Below, piece by piece: positions 9,729-18,459 of a stretch of 64,000 nucleotides of DNA. Both the position numbers and the translations under genes were made by a program. Origin of the DNA: Gammaproteobacteria bacterium. Its GTDB lineage: Bacteria; Pseudomonadota; Gammaproteobacteria; JABHGC01. The notes under the pieces are model-generated. The model saw nothing but the letters and a program-made list of their open reading frames with translations. It was not told the DNA's origin and ran no database searches. Within the stretch, counting starts at the first letter, position 1, and each line of letters opens with the position of its first letter. The stretch is from positions 62,001 to 126,000 of the forward strand of contig JALWTS010000015.1 in the NCBI GenBank assembly GCA_027077805.1, given 5' to 3'.

Positions 9729-10514
9729 ATGTTAGTTGATTCTCATTGTCATTTAGATTGTTTGGATTTATCGCCTTACCAAAACCGTTTAGATAATTTT
9801 TTTGCTACGGCTGAACAACAAGGCGTAGAACGATTTTTATGTGTCAGTATTAATCGAACTAATTATCCTAAAATGTTAAATTTGGTAGAATCTTATCCAC
9901 AAGTGTTTGTGTCAGTAGGGGTACATCCTAATGAACATAATGAAGCAGAAACGCCATGGGAAGAATTAGTTGCATTAGCGAAACATCCCAAAAATATTGC
10001 CATTGGTGAAACAGGCTTAGATTATTTTCGTACTAAAGCTGAAGATTTCGATTGGCAACGGCAACGATTTCGTCGTCATATTACTGCTGCCAAACAAGCG
10101 AATAAACCCTTGATTATTCACACCAGGCAAGCCAAACAAGATACCTTGGATATTTTACGTCAAGAACAGGCACAAGACATTGGTGGCGTAATGCACTGTT
10201 TTGCCGAAGATTGGGAAATGGCAAAACAATCTTTAGACTTAGGTTTTTATATTTCTTTTTCTGGCATTGTTACGTTTAAAAATGCCCATGAATTAAAATC
10301 AGTGGCAAAAAAAGTGCCAGCCGATCAATTTTTAGTTGAAACCGATTCACCTTATTTAGCTCCTGTACCCCATAGAGGCAAGGCGAATTATCCACACTAT
10401 GTACGCCATGTCGCTGAATGTTTAGCGGACTTACGGCAAACATCCGTTGCAAGCATAGCACAACAAACTACCGACAATTTTTTTCGTTTGTTTTCTAAAG
10501 CGAATCACGAATGA
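9729..10514 (+). CDS. ycfH: TatD family metal-dependent hydrolase (YcfH type)
   Basis: TatD-family amidohydrolase; members are metal-dependent DNases, and the physiological role of the YcfH branch is uncertain. The N-terminal VDSHCHLD metal site, the GVHPNE, AIGETGLDY and IIHTR blocks, MHCF, and the C-terminal VETDSPYLAP motif are all present. The 261 aa length is usual. The gene order tmk-holB-pilZ-this gene points to YcfH rather than the tatABC-linked TatD. Its stop overlaps the next gene's start by 4 bp. Confidence 0.9.
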   Translation: MLVDSHCHLDCLDLSPYQNRLDNFFATAEQQGVERFLCVSINRTNYPKMLNLVESYPQVFVSVGVHPNEHNEAETPWEELVALAKHPKNIAIGETGLDYFRTKAEDFDWQRQRFRRHITAAKQANKPLIIHTRQAKQDTLDILRQEQAQDIGGVMHCFAEDWEMAKQSLDLGFYISFSGIVTFKNAHELKSVAKKVPADQFLVETDSPYLAPVPHRGKANYPHYVRHVAECLADLRQTSVASIAQQTTDNFFRLFSKANHE

Positions 10515-11323
10515 ATAAGCATTTGCCGTTAATTATATCACCTAAACAATTAGCCGATTGTTTGGATCAGGATGATGTGATTGTGGTGGATTTATGTCAG
10601 CGTTATGACGATTCCATCGCCAATGCCATTCCCTTAGAATACTCTTTACTCACTGCACAATCGGGTAAGGCAATGGGATTATTACCTGATGAAGAAGAAC
10701 TAAGCGAAGTGTGTAGTTATTTGGGATTAACCCCAGATAAACATGTGGTTGCTTATGGGGATGAAGGTGGCGGGAAGGCCGCAAGATTATTATGGATTTT
10801 GGATGTCATTCAACATCCGCATTTTTCGTTTTTAAATGGTGGTATTGTGAATTGGAAACTTTCAGGTTATCCGACCAAAAAACAACGTTTCTCTCATATA
10901 TCGCATCGTAGTTCTGATTATCAAGCCAAAATTAGCAACAAGGCATGGGTAGATAAACACTATGTTTTAGAACATATTAACCAAGCAGATACGGTATTAT
11001 TAGATGCCCGTTCTGTCGAAGAATATCAAGGCAGTAAAAAACTGGCAAAACATGCTGGTCATATTCCATCCGCAATTCATTGGGATTGGCGTAATGCTTT
11101 TGATCCTGACAGTCATTGTTTATATCCGACCTCACAATTACAACAACAATTCGCATCTTTAGGCATTACGACAGATAAAGAAGTGATTGTCTATTGTCAA
11201 ACTCATCATCGCTCATCGCATACTTATATTGTGTTAAAACATTTGGGGTTTCGTCATATTAAAGCCTATCCTGGTTCTTGGTCGGAGTGGGGGAATGAGG
11301 ATAGCTTGCCTGTTGAGATTTAA
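10511..11323 (+). CDS. Two-domain rhodanese (thiosulfate sulfurtransferase, RhdA-like)
   Basis: Transfers sulfane sulfur from thiosulfate to cyanide or another thiol acceptor. There are two rhodanese modules: an inactive N-terminal one (Asp where Cys is expected, VAYGDEGGG) and an active C-terminal one with the CxxxxR loop CQTHHRSS (Cys229). That exact loop is characteristic of Azotobacter and Pseudomonas RhdA. The 270 aa length matches. There is no signal peptide, so it is cytoplasmic. The start overlaps the tatD-family stop by 4 bp, suggesting it is the last gene of the long operon. Confidence 0.88.
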   Translation: MNKHLPLIISPKQLADCLDQDDVIVVDLCQRYDDSIANAIPLEYSLLTAQSGKAMGLLPDEEELSEVCSYLGLTPDKHVVAYGDEGGGKAARLLWILDVIQHPHFSFLNGGIVNWKLSGYPTKKQRFSHISHRSSDYQAKISNKAWVDKHYVLEHINQADTVLLDARSVEEYQGSKKLAKHAGHIPSAIHWDWRNAFDPDSHCLYPTSQLQQQFASLGITTDKEVIVYCQTHHRSSHTYIVLKHLGFRHIKAYPGSWSEWGNEDSLPVEI

Positions 11324-11430
11324 TATTTTGTTTTCTGTCATAGCAACGGTTGTTAGAACAACATAAAATATGATAGTCATTGTAAGCAATGAAAATAATT
11401 ATGCAAATTTTTGACTCCTTAGCCTAATAG

Positions 11431-11457
11431 TTTACAAAAAAACTGGTAAAATACTAT
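11431..11457 (+). promoter_or_regulatory. Possible promoter of the 11484 gene
   Basis: TTTACA (11431-11436) and TACTAT (11452-11457) are separated by 15 bases, shorter than ideal. The 150 bp gap also holds two small inverted repeats: GTTGTT/AACAAC near 11356-11369 and CATTG/CAATG near 11380. These may mark the end of the preceding operon. Confidence 0.3.
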
Positions 11458-11483
11458 CATAGCGTCAATAAAGGATGAATGGT

Positions 11484-12731
11484 ATGGAATATAAAACGCC
11501 AGGTGAAGTCGATGATTTAAAAAAGGACTTGCTTAAAATCTGGAATGATAAACTGCGTCAAGCTTATCGTAAAGGCTGTTCCGCCGAAAGTATGTGCGAA
11601 CAATTTTTTACCTTAGAGCCTCAACAATTAAAACAAGCGAAAACCGTTGATATGAGATGGTCGGCGAATCCTTCTGAAGTGCAAATTTGTATGGGAGCGA
11701 AAGTCGCAAGACAATTATCGGATTGGGCAGTGCAAGGGCGACAACATTTACATAATGAGTATTGTGAGTATAGTATCCTTCGTAAAAGGGATCAAAAAGG
11801 CAAAATGCGTCCTAAACGGGTTCAAGTTACCACAGAGTTGCGAGAATATTGGCTGTTTTTAGCCATGTATGAACCGCAATTGCTGTATCAAGCGACTACT
11901 GACGTTTTAGGCTTTGAACCTGATTGGGTTGCTTTGTATGGTATGGATGAGCCTTGGAATTTAAGTGTGAAACAACGAAAACTTGCCTTTTGTCGACAAT
12001 TAGCAGGTCATGGTAATAGTCGAGAAATGATTGCTGAAGGTGTTGAGATGTATCCTGAAGGTGAATTAAATCTACACCATGCCTTATTTATGACGCATCC
12101 TATTAATACTTTGGAAGATTTGTTTTATTTAGTCAAATTTGGTGCCAAGCCTTATGCTCGTTCAACTACGCACGGTTTAGAACCTGCAACGAGTGAACAA
12201 ATTTTTCGTTATTGTGGTTCAGAGCATTTGGGTTGTCGTCATGCTGATCCAACGGCCGTGAGTATGCACAGCAATGTGTTTTATGGTAAGCAAGTGAGTT
12301 TTGCTAATCCAGTGGGTATTTATATTTTATCTTTTGCCGATAATGTGTTTTATTACAAAGATAGATTGATTCCTAAAGCGTGGATTCGTTGGAAACGTGG
12401 TCAGGAGGGTATGTATCAGCATTTAGAATTTGGCCCTGGTGATGACGAAGATATTTTTTTAGATGATATTTCTATCAATAGTGGCACTACTCAGCAAACT
12501 TTAACTGGTGGTTATCAACTATTGCAACAATTAGAAGTAGGGCCATTAGTGATGATTGGTGATATTGATCCCATTAAGCCTAAAGATTATATCGTATTAG
12601 AAACCAGTGATGCTCCAATTCGTTGTCATGAGGCCAAAATATGTGAGTCAATTCAACGTTTGAAAATGAAATACGATGAAGCCCATCCTTTAGTGCGTGT
12701 GGCACCTCGTACTATGGGCTTTGTTGACTAG
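11484..12731 (+). CDS. Conserved-looking protein of unknown function, 415 aa
   Basis: I do not recognise this protein. It is soluble, with no signal peptide or membrane segment. The N-terminal part (about 1-70) is charged and helical (EVDDLKKDLLKIWNDKLRQAYRKG). The middle has many Trp, Tyr, His and Cys residues (YCEYSI, HLHNEY, YWLFLAMYEP, GSEHLGCRHADP). The C-terminal half looks like beta-rich sequence with an acidic stretch (GPGDDEDIFLDDIS). The ATG at 11484 is preferred because AAGGA (11471-11475) lies eight bases before it; an upstream ATG at 11475 overlaps that site. It stands alone between its own leader and a strong terminator, so it is a single-gene unit. Confidence 0.8.
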   Translation: MEYKTPGEVDDLKKDLLKIWNDKLRQAYRKGCSAESMCEQFFTLEPQQLKQAKTVDMRWSANPSEVQICMGAKVARQLSDWAVQGRQHLHNEYCEYSILRKRDQKGKMRPKRVQVTTELREYWLFLAMYEPQLLYQATTDVLGFEPDWVALYGMDEPWNLSVKQRKLAFCRQLAGHGNSREMIAEGVEMYPEGELNLHHALFMTHPINTLEDLFYLVKFGAKPYARSTTHGLEPATSEQIFRYCGSEHLGCRHADPTAVSMHSNVFYGKQVSFANPVGIYILSFADNVFYYKDRLIPKAWIRWKRGQEGMYQHLEFGPGDDEDIFLDDISINSGTTQQTLTGGYQLLQQLEVGPLVMIGDIDPIKPKDYIVLETSDAPIRCHEAKICESIQRLKMKYDEAHPLVRVAPRTMGFVD

Positions 12732-12736
12732 TCTTG

Positions 12737-12781
12737 ATTTTGTTTGTCCCAATTCCCTCCCTTCCAAGGGACAAACAAAAT
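12737..12781. terminator. Bidirectional terminator between convergent genes
   Basis: A perfect 14 bp stem (12737-12750 with 12768-12781) with a 17-base loop has A/T-rich outer arms, so it presents a T-run in either direction. It sits between the + strand 11484 gene and the - strand rdgC. Confidence 0.85.
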
Positions 12782-12788
12782 GTAAATA

Positions 12789-13736
12789 TTAAGATAATAA
12801 CCACGATTCTTTAGGGGGGGCATCACTTGCGGTTGCGTCCACTGGTTTCGCAAATAATTTTAATATTGTTGTTAATAATGGTCGCAATTCATTAATCATA
12901 ATGGTAAAATCCGCTTCCATTTCTTCCTCTGGGGTTTCAGTATTATATTCTTGTTTTTGTTCAGTGATTAATTCTTCAAATTTTAAGCGTTTCATCACTA
13001 AATCTTCTGCTAATACTAAGGAAATTTTATCTTGCCATTGCAGTGCGACTTGGGTTAATAATTTTCCTGCTTTCAAATGAGTTTCAATTTCTTTGGAATC
13101 CAAATCTTGTTGTTTACAACGGATAATGCCTCCTTCTTCTTCAGGACTGCGGAGTTCACATTCATCGGCAATAATAAAATCTTTAGGGGGATTGTCTGTT
13201 AACCAACTCGTTAAAACTTTAGCAACAGATTCTTTCGCTTGTAATGATTGCACACTTAAACCACCAAGTGATTTTCTTAATAATTCTATTAAGGCTTCCG
13301 CTTTTTTTTGACTGCTAGTATCAATAACCAACCATTGATTTTTAGTATCAATATAGGCATAAGTGGGTTGGGAACGTGAAAATGCTCTGGGCAATAATTC
13401 GGCTAATACTTGTTCTTGTATGCTTTCTTTTTCACGTTTGCTGAGTTTTCGCATTTGTTGTTGTTCTTGATCAACTACTTTTTCTAACATTTGTTCTTTA
13501 ATGACACTGCTCGGTAGTAATTTTTCTTGACGATTACCACAAATTAACAAGCCTTCATAGGCACTATAAACTAAAGTGTGATCTTGTCGTCCTAAAGGGG
13601 AACTCCAACCATAAGTAGACATTTCCAGCTTACCACAAGGGCGAGAAGTGTGCTGGGATAATTTTTGTTCTAATTCCGCTTTGGATAAGGTAAAAGGAAT
13701 TTTAAATTGATAAACAATAATATTTTTAAACCACAT
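12789..13736 (-). CDS. rdgC: Recombination-associated protein RdgC
   Basis: Ring-shaped DNA-binding protein that modulates RecA and replication fork repair. The N-terminus MWFKNIIVYQF, then KLLPSSVIKEQ, LLPRAFSRSQPTYAYIDT, LLRKSLGGL, EEGGIIRCKQQDL and MKRLKFEE match E. coli RdgC block for block. I chose the ATG at 13736 because MWFKN is the family N-terminus; an upstream in-frame start at 13793 would add 19 unrelated residues. The result is 315 aa against 303 in E. coli, with a C-terminal extension (KPVDATASDAPPKESWLLS). A seven-base G/C run lies near the 3' end. Confidence 0.93.
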   Translation of the reverse strand: MWFKNIIVYQFKIPFTLSKAELEQKLSQHTSRPCGKLEMSTYGWSSPLGRQDHTLVYSAYEGLLICGNRQEKLLPSSVIKEQMLEKVVDQEQQQMRKLSKREKESIQEQVLAELLPRAFSRSQPTYAYIDTKNQWLVIDTSSQKKAEALIELLRKSLGGLSVQSLQAKESVAKVLTSWLTDNPPKDFIIADECELRSPEEEGGIIRCKQQDLDSKEIETHLKAGKLLTQVALQWQDKISLVLAEDLVMKRLKFEELITEQKQEYNTETPEEEMEADFTIMINELRPLLTTILKLFAKPVDATASDAPPKESWLLS

Positions 13737-13777
13737 GCAATTTTGTCCGTATTTTAGAAAGTCGCCATTATAGCAAT

Positions 13778-13808
13778 AAAAAAACCCCACCAAAATAGGC
13801 AGGGTTTT
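13778..13808 (-). terminator. Terminator of the metalloprotease gene
   Basis: Read on the - strand, an AAAACCC...GGGTTTT stem (13802-13808 with 13781-13787) with inner CC/GG pairing ends in a run of T (A-run 13778-13784 on the + strand). It lies 35 bp beyond the stop of the M4 protease gene and upstream of rdgC. Confidence 0.75.
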
Positions 13809-13842
13809 GATAGTGTCATTAAAGAGGAATTGTTAGGTTATT

Positions 13843-16128
13843 TTATCGAATTTCAACTTCTTCTACTAAATACCATAAGCCCCGACGACCTTGGGACATA
13901 GTAACTGCAAGATATTGAGCACGAATGCCATTTAAGCTAACAGTGTCAGCACCTGCTGCATTTTTATTGACTTGCTGTACTAATTGCCATTGATAGCCAT
14001 CCCAAGCCCATACGGCAAATTGATTCGCATAGTAGTGTTTACGCCAAATGATTTTAATGTCGTTCAGTGTTTGCACGCTTTGTAAATCAAACTGCAATGA
14101 AACTTGATTGGAAATATCTCTAATATTTCTGGATGCCCAAATTCTGGAGGTTTTGCCATCAATTAAACGATCAGGGCCAAAAGCACTACTCCAAGATTCA
14201 GAGGCAGTTGGTATGGAATTTAAGGCAAGGTTATCACCATTACCATTATTATTATCACCCCCACCGTTATTATCACCACCGCCGTTATTATCACTGCCAC
14301 CACTATTATCACAAGCCGTCCAGCTACCTGGGACTAAAACGGCATCATAAGATTGATGTACGGCATTCCATTCTGGCGAACATTCACCATAAATTGTTTT
14401 AGCAGAATTTGCTAATAAAGTTCTAGCACTTGCAAATCCAGTGGTGCTAGTAAAGGTATTGGTCATTGCGTGGTAATAAATTTTTAACGCTTTTTCAATG
14501 CCAATGCCATTCACTTGATTACTGGTTTTACCTCTAGGATGCTTGCCACCTTCTGATAGTAAATAAAACGCAAGATTCATAATGCCACTGTTTGTATGAA
14601 CATAGCCATTGTCATTACTGCTACCGGGTTGTTCCCATGTCTCTAATTTGCCACGATCTGGATAGTTATCTTTGCTACGACCATCTGCTTGTGGATCGTA
14701 CATATAACGGCGGAAACCATCATCATTGGCGGCATCTTCTCCTAAAGTCCAGTTATCTTGGGTCGTTTTAATGCCATTCCTTGGATTCCCATGCGAACCT
14801 CCGCCTGAATCTTTCCATGCTTCTGCTGCCGAACCGAAAATATCTGATAAGGCTTCGTTAATCGCACCCGATTCGTTTTGATATTTCAGATTGCTTTCTG
14901 CTGAGGTAACACCATGAGTTAATTCATGACCTGTAATATCTAAAGCACCCGCAGGATTTTGTAAGTAATCCCCCCCTGAGCCATATGCCATTTGGTTGTA
15001 AGGGCTACCTAAGAAGACGGCATTATCACCACTGCAACTGCCCTGACCAAAATCAAACATCGTTTTAATGGATGATTTTAATTTAATCCCTTTGGCATCA
15101 TAAGAATCACGATTAAAAAAGTGATAATAAAACCAGTATGACGTGCCAGTATTATTGTAAGCATCTATGGCATGTTGGTCTGCACCCGTTCCAGGCCCAC
15201 TTTCATCAAATAAATGACTGCCAGGCAATTCATTCCCTGTTTTCATACACTTGCCATTCATAGTATAAACTTGGCGTTGTAATGCGTGATGGACATGGGT
15301 AACGGCTGATAACATGGTCCCTTTATTCGCATCTACAAACACTTCTTCTAAATGACGACCTGACTCTTTGCTTGAGTATTCCACGACACTGCGATAAACT
15401 AGGTTTGCATCACCCTTAGGATCAATAAACACTTGCAGTTCAGGTTGTTCATGAAGAATGGGTTGGGCTGTTAATTCTTTTTGTGCAAGGGCTTGATTAA
15501 TCGCATCAGCGCCATCTAATGTTGCTTGAATATCTAGGTCAATGTTGGTTTGAAACTCACCTGCCATCATGGCAACTTTATTGTCATCACCTGCTTGGAC
15601 CACTAATTCTTTACCATCAACTTTTAAACCTTTGTAAGTTTGTTGAAATTTGTAAAATACATTGTCATACTCATCACGTTTCGCAATGGTAAAACTCACA
15701 TCATCATCCTGTGATAATTTAAAATATTCCTTACCGCTTTCGGTAATTAAACGTTTAGCATCATTGACATCATAGATTTGGACATCAGTAATTGGATCCG
15801 ATTCAATAAAAACGGAACTTTGATTATCATGTGGTTTTTTATTTTGATAAAACTTTTCGCCTTGTTTTAGCAATGAAACCGATTTTACATCCTTTGGAAA
15901 TTGTTCCATATTGGGTATCTCTGCTAAAGTGGGGATTTTAGGTTGTGATATTGTTGTTGTGGTATCATTACGAAACGCAGAAGTTTGGTTGATCGTTGCG
16001 TTTGAGCTTTGTTGTTGATTGGATAATGCAACTGGTTCAGTTGTGTGGGTTTGATCCGGATATAGGGTATATAACACTCCTCCACAAATAACACCAATCG
16101 CCAAAGCAAGGGCGGTTTTTTTAGGCAT
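13843..16128 (-). CDS. Secreted M4 (thermolysin-type) metalloprotease with C-terminal discoidin-like domain
   Basis: Zinc endopeptidase exported by an N-terminal hydrophobic signal (TALALAIGVICGGVLYTLY). The order is: signal; FTP/PepSY-type propeptide (about 90-290); M4 catalytic region with HELTH near residue 400, downstream Glu ligand in GAINEALSDIF and the catalytic His in VHTNSGI; a Gly/Asn/Asp-rich linker (about 606-631); and a final 130 aa F5/8 type C (discoidin)-like domain (NSIPTASESWSSAFGPDRLIDG ... YLVEEVEIR region) that usually binds carbohydrate or surfaces. At 761 aa it is longer than simple thermolysins because of this module. GGAGA precedes the ATG. It is transcribed alone, divergent from the pilus-type ATPase. 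Confidence 0.9.
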   Translation of the reverse strand: MPKKTALALAIGVICGGVLYTLYPDQTHTTEPVALSNQQQSSNATINQTSAFRNDTTTTISQPKIPTLAEIPNMEQFPKDVKSVSLLKQGEKFYQNKKPHDNQSSVFIESDPITDVQIYDVNDAKRLITESGKEYFKLSQDDDVSFTIAKRDEYDNVFYKFQQTYKGLKVDGKELVVQAGDDNKVAMMAGEFQTNIDLDIQATLDGADAINQALAQKELTAQPILHEQPELQVFIDPKGDANLVYRSVVEYSSKESGRHLEEVFVDANKGTMLSAVTHVHHALQRQVYTMNGKCMKTGNELPGSHLFDESGPGTGADQHAIDAYNNTGTSYWFYYHFFNRDSYDAKGIKLKSSIKTMFDFGQGSCSGDNAVFLGSPYNQMAYGSGGDYLQNPAGALDITGHELTHGVTSAESNLKYQNESGAINEALSDIFGSAAEAWKDSGGGSHGNPRNGIKTTQDNWTLGEDAANDDGFRRYMYDPQADGRSKDNYPDRGKLETWEQPGSSNDNGYVHTNSGIMNLAFYLLSEGGKHPRGKTSNQVNGIGIEKALKIYYHAMTNTFTSTTGFASARTLLANSAKTIYGECSPEWNAVHQSYDAVLVPGSWTACDNSGGSDNNGGGDNNGGGDNNNGNGDNLALNSIPTASESWSSAFGPDRLIDGKTSRIWASRNIRDISNQVSLQFDLQSVQTLNDIKIIWRKHYYANQFAVWAWDGYQWQLVQQVNKNAAGADTVSLNGIRAQYLAVTMSQGRRGLWYLVEEVEIR
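14231..14311 (-). repeat. Short tandem repeat encoding a Gly-Asn-Asp linker
   Basis: Imperfect tandem units code for SGGSDNN, GGGDNN, GGGDNNN and GNGDN between the M4 catalytic domain and the discoidin-like domain. Such tracts can change unit number by slippage. A smaller related linker (SGGGDNNSGSGDSGGDS) occurs in the secreted amidase at 55632. Confidence 0.7.
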
Positions 16129-16151
16129 GGGTTTCTCCGTTTGGTATAAGT

Positions 16152-16180
16152 TTGATTGAACTTGCTATAACTTATATATG
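16152..16180 (+). promoter_or_regulatory. Predicted sigma-70 promoter of the PilB-like gene
   Basis: TTGATT (16152-16157), a 17-base spacer, and TATATG (16175-16180) lie in the 136 bp divergent gap. The gap also holds AAGTT/AACTT inverted sequence overlapping the spacer. Confidence 0.45.
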
Positions 16181-16264
16181 ATGTTTTAAATAAAGCATAG
16201 GTAGTTTGGGATGGCTTGTCTATTTTTTCAGATAGACGGTGAATATTTCTATAAGGTGAATATT

Positions 16265-18364
16265 ATGAGTGACTTAATTACGGCACCAAAAATGGTTATC
16301 ATGTCAGGCATTGCCTCACATCAGCAAAATCTTAAATCAGTTTTAGCTCAGAATGGTTTGGAGGTTGTTGATGTTTTACCACCTAAACAAGAAATATTAT
16401 TGAATTTAAAAGCAGATCAAATTGATATTGTATTATTGGATCTAAGTGATGATGCCAGTTTTGATATTATTGAATATACGGATCAATGTGCCGTGCCTGT
16501 GTTGTTTGATGATTGTCTTGAGCAAGTAAATGATACTTGGATTAAAAAATTAATTCATAAAATTTATGAATCCATTCCCAATGGCAAATTCCAACCAGCA
16601 TTAGATGCCATGATTGATTCACCATCAGAGCAATCATTAGAGATCAACTATGATAAAACCCAACCTTTAGAACAGCCCTTAGGTGAGTTATTAATTCAAA
16701 GTGGTAAATTAAACTTAGACGATTTAAACCAAGCCTTATCCCAACAACAATCTGCTGAAGATGCCGAAAGAATTGGTCAGATTCTTAATCAACAAGGCTT
16801 GATTTCAGAAAAAGATGTGGCGTTGGCATTGTCTAAACAATTAGCCATCCCCTTAGTACGACCCATTGATTATCCCGATACCCCAATTTTAGAAGAAGAA
16901 ATCTCAGTACGATTTTTAAAGGAACATCAAGCCATGCCTTTATTAGAAAAAAACAATGGTTTGATTGTTGCAATGGTAAACCCAAGCGATGATTATACGA
17001 AACAGGCTTTAGAAATGTTAAGTGGGCAAACCGTTATTCCTTGTGTGGCAGTGGCATCAGAATTTAACGATGCTTTTGAGACGCTATATGGTAGCGGTAA
17101 AAGTATTATGGACAGTATTGTCGAAGATATGGGGCAGAGCGATGAGTTTAGTGAGGAAGATGATGTTGAACAGTTAAAAGATATGGCGAGTGAAGCACCT
17201 ATTATTCGCTTGGTTAGTTTATTAATCCATAATGCCATTGAAGCACGTGCATCGGATATTCATATTGAACCTTTTGAAAATGCTTTAAAAGTCCGTTATC
17301 GCATTGATGGGGTATTACAAGATGTCGAAGCACCACCTTCGCATTCCTGTGCTGCGGTGATTTCTAGAATCAAAATTATGGCAAAATTAAATATTGCGGA
17401 ACGGCGTTTACCGCAAGATGGTCGCATTAAATTAAAAGTTGAAGGCAAAGAGGTGGATTTAAGGGTATCTACCGCACCGACTATGCATGGTGAAAGTGTG
17501 GTGATGCGGATTTTAGTCAGTGATAATGTCGTCCATGATTTTGCCAGTTTAGGTTTTATTGATAAACCTTTAGACGATTTTAAACATTGTTTATTTCAAC
17601 CGCATGGCATTTTATTAGTAACAGGACCCACAGGAAGTGGTAAAACGACTACTTTATATACTGCCTTAAACCAACTGAATACCCCAGGGCGTAAGATTAT
17701 TACGGTGGAAGATCCCGTAGAATATCAATTAGAGGGCATTAATCAAATTCAGGTGAAACCACAAATTGGCTTAAATTTTGCGGATGCCCTGCGTTCCATT
17801 GTACGTCAAGACCCTGATGTAATTATGATTGGGGAAATGCGCGATGTTGAAACCGCTAAAATTGCCATTCAATCCGCTTTAACAGGCCATATGGTGTTAT
17901 CAACCTTACATACTAACGATGCCCCTAGTAGTTTAACTCGACTAATGGATATGGGCGTAGATGATTATTTAGTAACGACTGCTATTAGTGGGGTTTTAGC
18001 ACAACGTTTAGTGAGGCGTTTATGTGAACATTGTCGTCAACCTTATCAAGCCAGCCAATCGCAGATTGACGAATGGAAACTGGATCAATTGAGTAATAAT
18101 TCCAAGATTCAATTATATCGTGCTGTTGGCTGTGAGCAATGTCATCAAACGGGTTATAGTGGACGCTTATGTGTCATGCAAATGATGCTTATGAATGAAG
18201 ACGTACGGCGTTTAGTCATGCAACATGCGAGTTCTAGTGATATTGCAGTTGCTGCCCAAAAACAAGGCATGGATACTATATTGCATGACGGTTTGGTTAA
18301 GGTAATACAGGGGATGACGACTTTAGAAGAAGTTTTAAGAGTGACTCAGGATGTGCAGGCTTGA
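16265..18364 (+). CDS. PilB/GspE-family secretion ATPase with N-terminal pseudo-receiver and MshEN domains
   Basis: Hexameric ATPase of the type IV pilus/type II secretion family. Domain order over 699 aa: about 1-115, a receiver-like region (VIMSGIASHQQNLKSVL ... DIVLLDL ... VPVLFDDC) resembling the N-terminus of ChpB/CheB-like proteins of pilus chemosensory clusters; about 135-200, two MshEN-type repeats (LGELLIQSG...LNQALSQQ and RIGQILNQQG...VALALSKQ), a fold that binds c-di-GMP in MshE; then the ATPase with Walker A GPTGSGKTTT (Lys460), VEDPVEYQLEGINQIQV, QDPDVIMIGEMRD and a CEHC/CEQC zinc module. The ATG at 16265 is preferred, with AAGGTGA five bases upstream; an ATG at 16211 would add 18 unlikely residues. 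No pilC or pilD is adjacent, so the exact system is open. Confidence 0.85.
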   Translation: MSDLITAPKMVIMSGIASHQQNLKSVLAQNGLEVVDVLPPKQEILLNLKADQIDIVLLDLSDDASFDIIEYTDQCAVPVLFDDCLEQVNDTWIKKLIHKIYESIPNGKFQPALDAMIDSPSEQSLEINYDKTQPLEQPLGELLIQSGKLNLDDLNQALSQQQSAEDAERIGQILNQQGLISEKDVALALSKQLAIPLVRPIDYPDTPILEEEISVRFLKEHQAMPLLEKNNGLIVAMVNPSDDYTKQALEMLSGQTVIPCVAVASEFNDAFETLYGSGKSIMDSIVEDMGQSDEFSEEDDVEQLKDMASEAPIIRLVSLLIHNAIEARASDIHIEPFENALKVRYRIDGVLQDVEAPPSHSCAAVISRIKIMAKLNIAERRLPQDGRIKLKVEGKEVDLRVSTAPTMHGESVVMRILVSDNVVHDFASLGFIDKPLDDFKHCLFQPHGILLVTGPTGSGKTTTLYTALNQLNTPGRKIITVEDPVEYQLEGINQIQVKPQIGLNFADALRSIVRQDPDVIMIGEMRDVETAKIAIQSALTGHMVLSTLHTNDAPSSLTRLMDMGVDDYLVTTAISGVLAQRLVRRLCEHCRQPYQASQSQIDEWKLDQLSNNSKIQLYRAVGCEQCHQTGYSGRLCVMQMMLMNEDVRRLVMQHASSSDIAVAAQKQGMDTILHDGLVKVIQGMTTLEEVLRVTQDVQA

Positions 18365-18459
18365 TGGTGATCAATAAAAGATTTTGTTGTAAGTACAGTT
18401 TGCAAGGTTTTTTTCAATACCAATCTTTGTTATGCTGAAAGAAAATTTGGGATAAATTA

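Noticed and set aside
14108..14402. Two + strand open frames opposite the metalloprotease
   Set aside because: They translate the antisense of the Gly/Asn linker repeat into low-complexity His/Tyr or Leu/Pro tracts.
16211..16264. Upstream ATG extending the PilB-like protein by 18 residues
   Set aside because: No ribosome site there, whereas AAGGTGA sits five bases before the ATG at 16265.
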